From: Gammaproteobacteria bacterium
GTDB lineage: Bacteria > Pseudomonadota > Gammaproteobacteria > GCA-001735895
Direction of reading: 5' to 3'
Assembly (NCBI GenBank): GCA_020354435.1
Contig: CP070646.1
Location: forward strand, 2,415,729-2,451,591
DNA: 35,863 nt
Shown piece by piece: positions 27,264-33,967 of this stretch. The notes under the pieces were generated by a model. That model did no database searches. It saw only the letters and a program-made list of their open reading frames with translations, and was not told where the DNA came from. The position numbers and the translations under genes were made by a program. Every line of letters begins with the position of its first letter. Position 1 is the stretch's first letter.

Positions 27264-28028
27264 ATGCAAATTAAGATACTTGGGTGGGCCGGCGGCATAG
27301 GTGCAAACCTGCGAACGACCTCTTTCCTGATAGATGATGATTTGTTGATAGACGCGGGAACCGGTCTCGGCGATTTACCGCTGAATCAAATGACCGGAAT
27401 TCGGCACATTTTTCTGACGCATTCCCACATGGATCACGTCGTCGGTTTGCCGTTGCTGGCCGACAGCATGTTTGGCGTGCACGATGAGCCGATTATCGTG
27501 TACGCGCAGGAACAAACCATCGAGGCGCTGAAAGCGCATATCTTCAACTGGGTCATTTGGCCGGATTTCTCGGAATTGCCAACCCGCGAAAATCCCTCAC
27601 TGCAGTTCGAAGTCATGAATCCCGGCGACAAGATTTCGATCAGATCGCGCGATATCGAAATGATCGAGGTCAATCACACCGTGCCCGGCGTGGGTTACTG
27701 CCTGTCGTCGCGCCGCGCCAATGTCGCTTTCAGCGGTGACACCACGACCAACGACAATTTATGGAACGTGCTCAACGGATATGAAAATATCGATTTACTG
27801 TTCGTCGAGTCGGCGTTCTCGAACAACGATATCGAGATCAGCAAGGTCTCCAAGCACTATTGCCCCCAACTGCTGGGCGAAGACATTCAGAAATTGAAGC
27901 ATCGCCCCGATGTCTGGTTGACGCATTTCAAGCCGGGCGACGAGGAACTGATCTACCAGCAGTGCGTAGAGGCCATGCCCGAATTCAAGGTGCACCAGTT
28001 GAAGGGCGGCGAAGTATTCAAATTCTAG
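27264..28028 (+). CDS. MBL-fold hydrolase, cyclic-nucleotide phosphodiesterase-like
   Basis: A 254-residue metallo-beta-lactamase-fold protein with metal motif HSHMDH at residues 53-58, a further His in IEVNHTVPGVGYCL, Asp in FSGDTTTND and the terminal His in WLTHFKPGD. The layout (LTHSHMDHVVGLPLLAD plus GVGYCL) resembles class II cAMP phosphodiesterases, but ribonuclease Z-like and other MBL families share parts of it, so the substrate is uncertain. ATG 27264 matches the family N-terminus MQIKILG; ATG 27225 is an alternative. Codon and context look native. A 33-nt tandem repeat begins 5 bp after its stop. Confidence 0.8.
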   Translation: MQIKILGWAGGIGANLRTTSFLIDDDLLIDAGTGLGDLPLNQMTGIRHIFLTHSHMDHVVGLPLLADSMFGVHDEPIIVYAQEQTIEALKAHIFNWVIWPDFSELPTRENPSLQFEVMNPGDKISIRSRDIEMIEVNHTVPGVGYCLSSRRANVAFSGDTTTNDNLWNVLNGYENIDLLFVESAFSNNDIEISKVSKHYCPQLLGEDIQKLKHRPDVWLTHFKPGDEELIYQQCVEAMPEFKVHQLKGGEVFKF

Positions 28029-28032
28029 TTTC

Positions 28033-28099
28033 GAAATTCGGGGACAGTTTACTTATTTACCGTAGTGAAATTCGGGGACAGTTTACTTATTTACCGTAG
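28033..28099. repeat. Two tandem 33-nt repeats with GGGGACAG core
   Basis: Copies 28033-28065 and 28067-28099 are identical and separated by a single T (period 34). Each contains ATTCGGGGACAGTTTACTT. From memory, GGGGACAG-containing sequences of this kind occur next to REP-associated tyrosine transposases and IS200-like elements in proteobacteria, so this may be a remnant of such an element; no transposase is here. A TATACT -10-like box of ffh follows at 28108. Confidence 0.92.
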
Positions 28100-28145
28100 G
28101 ATTAAAGTATACTGTCGTCCTTCCGTGAATTGACGAGATCCTTTG

Positions 28146-29510
28146 ATGTTTGAAAATCTGACCGATCGTTTATCCCGCACGCTGAAAAACCTGCGTGGTC
28201 AGGGGCGTCTCAGCGAAGACAATATTCGCGATAGCCTGCGTGAAGTACGCATGGCGCTGCTCGAGGCTGACGTCGCCTTGCCGGTGGTCAAGGAATTCAT
28301 CGAGCGCGTGCGCGAAAAGGCGCTCGGACAGGAAGTCATCAGCAGCCTGTCGCCGGGGCAGGCCCTGATCAAGGTGGTCAACGACGAACTGGTCTCGATC
28401 ATGGGCGAATCACAGGCGAAGATCGATCTGAATCAAAAGCCACCCGTGATCGTGCTGATGGCGGGTCTGCAGGGAGCGGGCAAGACCACGACCGTGGCCA
28501 AGCTGGCGCGCCGCCTGCGCGAGACCGAAAAGAAGGCGGTCATGGTCGCGAGCGCCGACGTTTATCGTCCGGCCGCGATCGATCAGTTGCAGACGCTGGC
28601 GAGCGAAGTCGGCGTCGAGTTTTTCCCGAGTCACAAGGATCAGCAGCCGCTAAGCATAGCGCGCGACGCGGTCGCGGCGGCGCGCAAGGCTAGCGCAGAC
28701 GTGCTGATACTCGATACCGCCGGCCGGCTTGCCATAGATCAGCAGATGATGGACGAGATTCGTGCGATCCACGAGGCCGTGGAACCGGCCGAGACGCTGT
28801 TCGTCGTCGACAGCATGACGGGCCAGGATGCCGCCAATACCGCCAAGGCCTTCAACGATGCGCTGCCGCTGTCCGGTGTCGTGCTGACCAAGATCGATGG
28901 CGATGCGCGTGGCGGTGCTGCCCTGTCGGTGCGGCATATTACCGGCAAGCCGATCAAGTTCATCGGTTCCGGCGAAAAAACCGACGCCCTGGAAGCGTTC
29001 CATCCCGACCGCATTGCTTCGCGCATCCTCGGCATGGGCGACATCTTGTCGCTGGTGGAACAGGCGCAGGAAAAGGTCGATCACGAAAAAGCCGAAAAGC
29101 TCGCGCGCAAGGTCAGAAAGGGCAAGGGTTTCGACCTCGAAGATCTGCGCGATCAGTTTGCCCAGATGGAAAATATGGGCGGCCTCGGCAATCTGATAGA
29201 CAAGCTGCCGGGCATGGGCGCCGGTGTTACGCAGGCGATGCAGAATCCGGCTCACGCCAAGCAAATGAAGCGCATGGTCGCGATCATCGATTCGATGACC
29301 CCGCTGGAGCGGCGTAAACCCGAGGTCATCAATGGTTCGCGCAAGCGCCGCGTTGCGTTGGGTTCGGGTACCCAGATCCAGGACGTCAACCGCCTGCTCA
29401 AGCAGCATAAGCAGATGCAGCGCATGATGAAAAAGATGGGCGGCAAGGGCGGCATGGCCAACATGATGCGCGGTATGAAAGGCCGCCTCCCTCCTGGCTT
29501 CCCGATGTAG
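28146..29510 (+). CDS. ffh: Signal recognition particle GTPase Ffh
   Basis: Binds 4.5S RNA and signal sequences and delivers ribosomes to FtsY at the membrane. The 454-residue protein has the N domain (1-85), G domain with P-loop GLQGAGKTTT (107-116), DTAGR, TKIDGDARGG, and a Met-rich M domain from about 325 with the RNA-binding GSGT and the tail RMMKKMGGKGGMANMMRGM. Start ATG 28146 is preferred over the adjacent TTG 28143. It is monocistronic, followed by 638 bp with complex palindromes. The 4.5S RNA gene is not in the window. Confidence 0.98.
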   Translation: MFENLTDRLSRTLKNLRGQGRLSEDNIRDSLREVRMALLEADVALPVVKEFIERVREKALGQEVISSLSPGQALIKVVNDELVSIMGESQAKIDLNQKPPVIVLMAGLQGAGKTTTVAKLARRLRETEKKAVMVASADVYRPAAIDQLQTLASEVGVEFFPSHKDQQPLSIARDAVAAARKASADVLILDTAGRLAIDQQMMDEIRAIHEAVEPAETLFVVDSMTGQDAANTAKAFNDALPLSGVVLTKIDGDARGGAALSVRHITGKPIKFIGSGEKTDALEAFHPDRIASRILGMGDILSLVEQAQEKVDHEKAEKLARKVRKGKGFDLEDLRDQFAQMENMGGLGNLIDKLPGMGAGVTQAMQNPAHAKQMKRMVAIIDSMTPLERRKPEVINGSRKRRVALGSGTQIQDVNRLLKQHKQMQRMMKKMGGKGGMANMMRGMKGRLPPGFPM

Positions 29511-29548
29511 AATCAGACCGATTCGATTGGTCCAACGACTCTCTTCGA

Positions 29549-29562
29549 GGGGGACAGACCCC
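29549..29562. repeat. Isolated GGGGACAG-containing mini-palindrome
   Basis: GGGGGACAGACCCC: a 4-bp stem GGGG/CCCC around ACAGA, sharing GGGGACAG with the tandem repeat upstream of ffh. Too short to assign, but the pair brackets ffh. Confidence 0.45.
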
Positions 29563-29604
29563 GATTTCTCCCAAATTACTGAAGTTTCGCTTCGACGGCG
29601 CGGC

Positions 29605-29701
29605 CATCGGTAAGGCTTTTCGGGGGACGCCGTAAATACATCCCTGTAGGCTCGTGCGCGCCGTCCCTGGCGCGCAACGCCCCCGAAAAGCCTTACCGAT
29701 G
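29605..29701. repeat. Composite palindromic element A (22-bp perfect arms with two inner hairpins)
   Basis: Outer arms 29605-29626 and 29680-29701 are exact reverse complements. Between them are two smaller hairpins: TACA-TCCC-TGTA (29637-29648) and an 8-bp GC stem (29655-29662/29669-29676). Read on the minus strand their loops are GGGA and AGGGAC. The whole would fold like a cloverleaf. It may stop ffh transcription, or be a small non-autonomous repeat element. Confidence 0.9.
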
Positions 29702-29808
29702 ACCACGCCTCACAGTATTGCAAGACGCTGATACCTCGTCGTCGACTTTATTAATTAAGTATCGACTTCGAGTATTCACCGGGATTATCAAACTTGTTTA
29801 AGTGTTCG

Positions 29809-29945
29809 CAGGGCATCCGCGGGGAGGGCTTCGCAAAAGTGTGCCTAGGCAGGGATGCCTAGGCCCAAGCGGCACAGGGATGTGCCGACCGGCGCGCAGC
29901 GCCGGTCGGAGCGCCTTTTGCGAAGCCCTCCCCGCGGATGCCCTG
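29809..29945. repeat. Composite palindromic element B (31-bp perfect arms with three inner hairpins)
   Basis: Outer arms 29809-29839 and 29915-29945 are exact 31-nt reverse complements. Inside are three further stems: 9 bp with GGGA loop (29843-29851/29856-29864), 7 bp with GGGA loop (29870-29876/29881-29887) and 9 bp with GCA loop (29887-29895/29899-29907). It resembles element A in plan, not in arm sequence. No flanking target duplication is obvious. Confidence 0.92.
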
Positions 29946-30030
29946 GAAGCCTAAAACGCTGGAACAATACCAGCCGTTCGTTTCCGCCCCTGTAATATGG
30001 AAAAAACTCGAAAAAACAGGGATTTCGGGC

Positions 30031-30058
30031 TTCACAGGCGGCTTTATTTAGGTACAAT
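30031..30058 (+). promoter_or_regulatory. Sigma-70 promoter of the rpsP-rimM-trmD-rplS operon
   Basis: TTCACA (5 of 6) at 30031-30036, a 16-nt spacer and TACAAT (5 of 6) at 30053-30058. It gives a leader of about 85 nt before the rpsP ATG. Position and quality fit a strong ribosomal-protein promoter. Confidence 0.68.
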
Positions 30059-30069
30059 ACGCGGTCTTC

Positions 30070-30083
30070 TGACCCAGGGGTCA
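30070..30083 (+). promoter_or_regulatory. Palindrome in the rpsP leader
   Basis: TGACCC-AG-GGGTCA, a perfect 6-bp dyad starting about 5 nt after the predicted transcript start. The 2-nt centre is too tight for a stable RNA loop, so a DNA-binding site is more plausible than a hairpin. No regulator is known to me for this site. Confidence 0.35.
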
Positions 30084-30148
30084 GCGGCAGACTGTTGCCT
30101 GTCGTTGTACAGGTAATGTTTGGCCGGTTTAAATTTTGGAGTTTTTAA

Positions 30149-30400
30149 ATGGTTTCTATTCGATTGGCACGCGGTGGTTCGAAAAAACGCCCGTTTTATC
30201 ACGTGGTCGTCAGCGACAGCCGTAGCCCGAGAGATGGCCGCTATATCGAACGCGTCGGTTTCTTCAATCCCAGGGCCAGTGGCCAGGAAGAAGAACTGCG
30301 TCTTGACGATGCACGCATCGACTACTGGATGTCGAAAGGCGCCCAGCCCAGTGAGCGTGTCGCTAACCTGATCAAGGGAGCACGCAAGACCGCGGCTTAA
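30149..30400 (+). CDS. rpsP: 30S ribosomal protein bS16
   Basis: An 83-residue ribosomal protein needed for 30S assembly. [41 protein letters not shown] is the unmistakable family N-terminus. A GGAG ribosome binding site lies 8 bp before ATG 30149. First gene of the operon rpsP-rimM-trmD-rplS, 2 bp before rimM. Confidence 0.99.
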   Translation: MVSIRLARGGSKKRPFYHVVVSDSRSPRDGRYIERVGFFNPRASGQEEELRLDDARIDYWMSKGAQPSERVANLIKGARKTAA

Positions 30401-30402
30401 AC

Positions 30403-30915
30403 ATGATGGACCAACACGATGATGATGTGATCTGTGTTGGGCATGTTCTGGGCGCACAGGGTATTAAAGGCTGGATCCGGGTATTTTCCAATACCAGTCC
30501 GCGCGAGAACATAGTGAGTTACAGTCCCTGGCTGGTGGAGCAGGGCGATGAACTCAAGGCGGTAAAGGTAAAAGGACGGCTGCAGGGCAAAAACGTTATC
30601 GCCAAGCTGGAAGGGGTCGATGATCGAACCCGGGCTGAATCGTTGATCGGCTGCCGGCTTTTTATCGACCCGCGGCAATTGCCCGGCCTCGAAGCCGGGG
30701 AATACTACTGGTCCGACCTGATCGGGCTCGAGGTCGAAACGCTAGAGGCCGAGCCCCTCGGGGTAGTCACCGCGATGATGGAAACCGGGGCCGACGACGT
30801 CATGGTTTTAAAAGGCGATCGCGAACGTCTGATCCCTTTTGTCATGGACGAGATCGTTCGCGAAGTGGATCTGGGTAAGCGTCGGCTGGTGGTCGACTGG
30901 TCGCCCGAGTACTGA
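30403..30915 (+). CDS. rimM: Ribosome maturation factor RimM
   Basis: Assists late 30S maturation by binding uS19. The 170-residue protein has the N-terminal RimM domain ([21 protein letters not shown] near 11-31) and a PRC-barrel C-terminal domain from about 95 ([13 protein letters not shown], then [24 protein letters not shown]). Two adjacent ATGs at 30403 and 30406 could start it; the first is used. It lies 2 bp after rpsP and 1 bp before trmD. Confidence 0.98.
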   Translation: MMDQHDDDVICVGHVLGAQGIKGWIRVFSNTSPRENIVSYSPWLVEQGDELKAVKVKGRLQGKNVIAKLEGVDDRTRAESLIGCRLFIDPRQLPGLEAGEYYWSDLIGLEVETLEAEPLGVVTAMMETGADDVMVLKGDRERLIPFVMDEIVREVDLGKRRLVVDWSPEY

Positions 30916-30916
30916 C

Positions 30917-31660
30917 ATGCGGATCGATGTCATCACGCTGTTTCCCGAACTGGTGGAACAGGTGATTGCCTGCGGAGTAGTCGGCCGTGCCGCCGAGCAG
31001 AAACTGCTCGAGCTGCACTGCTGGAATCCGCGCGAGTTTACGCACGACCGGCATCGCACGGTGGATGACCGGCCCTACGGTGGTGGCCCCGGCATGCTGA
31101 TGAAGGTGCAGCCGCTGGAAGATGCGATCGCGGCGGCTCGGCAACAGAACCCGGATGCGCGGCTGGTATATTTGAGCCCGCAGGGCGAGTTGCTCGACCA
31201 GCGCAAGCTGGCGCAGCAGGTAGACCTCGGATCGGTCATATTTTTATGCGGTCGATACGAGGGTATCGACGAGCGGCTGATCCGGCGGGAAGTGGATATG
31301 GAATGGTCGCTGGGCGACTATGTCATCAGCGGCGGAGAACTGGCGGCCATGGTATGCATCGATGCGATGGCGCGGCTGATTCCGGGAACGCTGGGACACG
31401 AGGCGTCGGCGCAGCAGGATTCGTTCAGTGCGGGTCTGCTGGATTGTCCGCACTATACGCGGCCCGAAGTATACAAAGGTGATCGCGTGCCCGAGGTACT
31501 GATGAGCGGCAACCATCGTGACATCGAAACCTGGCGCGAACAGCAGGCGCTGGGGAGAACCTGGCAACGGCGGCCGGATCTGCTCGAGCGGATTCGGCTG
31601 GACGCAAGGCAACAGGCCTTGCTGGATGAATATATCGTCGAGTTTGAGAAGACTCGGTAG
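30917..31660 (+). CDS. trmD: tRNA (guanine-37-N1)-methyltransferase TrmD
   Basis: Methylates G37 next to the anticodon of tRNAs that read CNN codons, preventing +1 frameshifts. The 247-residue SPOUT enzyme begins [15 protein letters not shown] at ATG 30917, 1 bp after rimM; the in-frame extension from 30839 overlaps rimM and lacks homology. [11 protein letters not shown] (50-60), [20 protein letters not shown] and [15 protein letters not shown] form the trefoil-knot S-adenosylmethionine site. It acts as a dimer. Confidence 0.98.
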   Translation: MRIDVITLFPELVEQVIACGVVGRAAEQKLLELHCWNPREFTHDRHRTVDDRPYGGGPGMLMKVQPLEDAIAAARQQNPDARLVYLSPQGELLDQRKLAQQVDLGSVIFLCGRYEGIDERLIRREVDMEWSLGDYVISGGELAAMVCIDAMARLIPGTLGHEASAQQDSFSAGLLDCPHYTRPEVYKGDRVPEVLMSGNHRDIETWREQQALGRTWQRRPDLLERIRLDARQQALLDEYIVEFEKTR

Positions 31661-31703
31661 CGGTGAAGAAACCGCCTAGATCTGATTTAGTTGAGGAATT
31701 GAA

Positions 31704-32048
31704 ATGAGCGACATCATTGCACAACTCGAAGCGGAAAACATGAAGACCGACGTGCCCGCGTTTTCGCCGGGCGACACCGTGGTGGTGCAGGTCAGGGTCA
31801 AGGAAGGTTCGCGCGAGCGCCTGCAGGCTTACGAAGGCGTGGTCATCGCCAAGCGTAACCGCGGCATCAATTCGGCCTTTACCGTGCGCAAGATTTCTCA
31901 TGGCGAAGGCGTCGAGCGCGTTTTCCAGACGCACAGCCCGCTGATCGCCGAAATCAAGGTCAAGCGCCGCGGCAAGGTGCGTCGCGCCAAGCTTTACTAC
32001 CTGCGCGGCCGCACCGGCAAGGCGGCGCGTATTCGGGAAAAGCTATAG
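31704..32048 (+). CDS. rplS: 50S ribosomal protein bL19
   Basis: A 114-residue protein at the 30S-50S interface. [33 protein letters not shown] and [25 protein letters not shown] are full-length family blocks. GAGG precedes ATG 31704 at normal distance. It is the last gene of the operon, closed by the terminator at 32073-32107. Confidence 0.99.
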   Translation: MSDIIAQLEAENMKTDVPAFSPGDTVVVQVRVKEGSRERLQAYEGVVIAKRNRGINSAFTVRKISHGEGVERVFQTHSPLIAEIKVKRRGKVRRAKLYYLRGRTGKAARIREKL

Positions 32049-32072
32049 ACAGCGTGTAGCAATACTGGATAT

Positions 32073-32107
32073 AAAAGGCGTGTTTGATTTTTCGACACGC
32101 CTTTTTT
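32073..32107 (+). terminator. Rho-independent terminator of the rpsP operon
   Basis: Stem AAAAGGCGTGT (32073-32083) with ACACGCCTTTT, an 11-nt loop and a T-run to 32107. It ends 9 bp before the TPR gene ATG; an upstream GTG start for that gene at 32080 would fall inside the stem and is rejected. Confidence 0.9.
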
Positions 32108-32115
32108 CTGCCGCC

Positions 32116-33867
32116 ATGAAAATCACGAAAACATCGCTGTTGTTGATCCTGGCGCTCGCCTGTGCGCCACTCGCGGCCAACGAACGGCTAAACCTGCTGA
32201 AAAACATTTCCGCTGCCGGCGCGCCGAATCTGACGTTGAAAATGCTCGATCAGGCACAGCCCAAGGTCGACGAAGACCTGTACGAATGGATTCTGTGGGA
32301 ACAGGAACGCCTTGCGATTCTGACGCAATGGCAGCAGTGGGATGAACTGCTGGTACGGATCGAAGCCCTGCCTGCCGATATTCCGCAACAGTTCAAGCGC
32401 CAGGCGGCGACCTACCAGGCCCGCGCTTTTCTCGAACTGGGCCAGAACCTGACGGCTCGCGAGATCCTGCGCCGGCAGCTCTGGCAGACCAACGCGCGTG
32501 AATCCGCCGAGTACGAGACCTGGCGGCGCCAGGTCATCGAATCCTATCTCGGCGATGGCCGCATCGAGGACGCCCGCGTCGCAATGTTACGCTTCGACCA
32601 GGACTTCGATGCCGACGACCTCGAATGGTTACTGTTACGCGCACGGGTTTCGATCGAATCGGGCCGGGATGAGCAGGCGCTTCTGCTTTTAAAGGATAAC
32701 AAGACCTGGCAGGCAAGGCTGACCAGCGCTTATGCCAGTTTTCGGCTCGGCCGGGTCGACAAGTCTGAATTATGGCAACAGATCAAGAAGCGCAGCCAGG
32801 CCGAAGGCATCGATGCCGGTGAGCGCGCTACGCTATGGGCCCTGGCCTACCATGTTGCGCAGCAAATGGCGCCGGTCGATCGCGTGGTAGCACTGGAGTT
32901 GCTGTTCCGTGGCGCCGTGCAGTCGCCTTTGCAACTGTTCCAGTTACCGGTGGATCTCCTGTGGCAGGCCTATCTCGAGTACGCGGAACTGGTCGGCAAC
33001 CGCTCGGAGCTCCTGCTCGGTGATGACGAGAAATGGCTCGAGCTGGCCAACAACGCGAGCAAGATCACGCCGGTCAAATCACGTTCGCTGTACGCGATGC
33101 TAATCCTCAGATCGGACGACGCACAAATCGCGAACCGGGCTGCCGACGGTTACATGCAAACCTTTGCCGAGATCGACGAAGCCGAGCACAACCTGCTGGA
33201 TAACCTGTTCAATCGCAGCGAAACTTTTTCCAGCGCACGTAAAATTCCGGTGGGCATTCGATATCCGCTGGTCGACCTGGCGTTGAGGGCCGCCGATATC
33301 GAGAAGGCTACCCGGCTGATGTCGGGACTGAACACCATCCCGGAGGGAACCAGTCGCTTCGACTGGCAGCTACGCCAGTCCCGCGTGTTAATCCTCGGTG
33401 GCCGTTACGATGAAGGCGATCAGGTGTTGCGAAACCTGATCACCGAGTATCGCGAACCGAGTGCCGAGGCTACTGACCGTATCCTGCAGGTGTTGTTCGA
33501 CATGCAAACCGTCAACATGCATGCGCAGGCGATCGCGCATTTTACCCAGCTACTGCGGCTCGATATCGAACCCAAGCAGCGGCGCGAAATCCTTTACTGG
33601 ATCGCCGATTCCTACCGCGGGCTGGAAAAATACGACCAGGCCGCATTGCTGTACCTGCAATCGGCGATGCTGCCGGCGCCGAACTCGATGGACCCGTGGG
33701 CGCAAACGGCTCGCTATAACGCCGCCGAGAGCCTGCAGAAATCAGGCCTGGTCGACGATGCGCGCCGTATTTACCAGGAGTTGCTCGCGATAACCGACGA
33801 TGCCGCGCGACGCTCGGTGCTGAATCACAAGATTCAGCAACTCTGGCTGAGCCAGGGTGGCCAGTAA
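32116..33867 (+). CDS. Exported TPR-like repeat protein of unknown function
   Basis: A 583-residue protein with a signal peptide (about 1-21, cleavage after LAA) followed by an almost entirely helical body. Degenerate tetratricopeptide units are visible, for example QRREILYWIADSYRGLEKYDQAALLYLQSAMLPAP (about 490-525) and the following ARYNAAESLQKSGLVDDARRIYQELL. Such solenoids usually bind protein partners in the periplasm. I recognise no enzymatic motif. It follows the rplS terminator at once, so its promoter must lie inside or just after the operon end, or expression depends on read-through. Start ATG 32116. Confidence 0.82.
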   Translation: MKITKTSLLLILALACAPLAANERLNLLKNISAAGAPNLTLKMLDQAQPKVDEDLYEWILWEQERLAILTQWQQWDELLVRIEALPADIPQQFKRQAATYQARAFLELGQNLTAREILRRQLWQTNARESAEYETWRRQVIESYLGDGRIEDARVAMLRFDQDFDADDLEWLLLRARVSIESGRDEQALLLLKDNKTWQARLTSAYASFRLGRVDKSELWQQIKKRSQAEGIDAGERATLWALAYHVAQQMAPVDRVVALELLFRGAVQSPLQLFQLPVDLLWQAYLEYAELVGNRSELLLGDDEKWLELANNASKITPVKSRSLYAMLILRSDDAQIANRAADGYMQTFAEIDEAEHNLLDNLFNRSETFSSARKIPVGIRYPLVDLALRAADIEKATRLMSGLNTIPEGTSRFDWQLRQSRVLILGGRYDEGDQVLRNLITEYREPSAEATDRILQVLFDMQTVNMHAQAIAHFTQLLRLDIEPKQRREILYWIADSYRGLEKYDQAALLYLQSAMLPAPNSMDPWAQTARYNAAESLQKSGLVDDARRIYQELLAITDDAARRSVLNHKIQQLWLSQGGQ

Positions 33868-33895
33868 TTGCCCGCCGTGCGCGCCGTTGCGAACG

Positions 33896-33925
33896 CTTGA
33901 AATTAAGGCCGACAACCGCATATAT
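33896..33925 (+). promoter_or_regulatory. Sigma-32 (heat-shock) promoter of htpG
   Basis: CTTGAAA at 33896-33902, a 13-nt spacer and CCGCATAT from 33916, against consensus CTTGAAA-N(11-16)-CCCCATNT. Only one position of the specified bases differs. It is 43-72 bp upstream of the htpG ATG, the gene expected to have such a promoter. Confidence 0.82.
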
Positions 33926-33967
33926 CCCGTTTGAATCTGTAACCCTTATTGCCGGAGACAAGCAGAC

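Larger units (their letters stand above)
29511..30148. other. 638-bp gap between ffh and rpsP
   Basis: Carries a GGGGACAG core (29549-29562), two composite palindromic elements (29605-29701 and 29809-29945), the rpsP promoter (30031-30058) and a leader palindrome (30070-30083). The stretches 29702-29808 and 29946-30020 are AT-richer and featureless to me. Open frames crossing the gap, including a 70-codon minus frame at 29845-30057, run through hairpins and are not believed. Confidence 0.75.

Noticed and set aside
28650..29723. Long 357-codon minus-strand open frame opposite ffh
   Set aside because: It is a shadow of the GC-rich ffh coding sequence and continues through a palindromic element; no domain is recognisable.
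29845..30057. Small minus-strand frame in the ffh-rpsP gap
   Set aside because: It reads through the inner hairpins and one arm of a palindromic element and has no ribosome binding site I can see.
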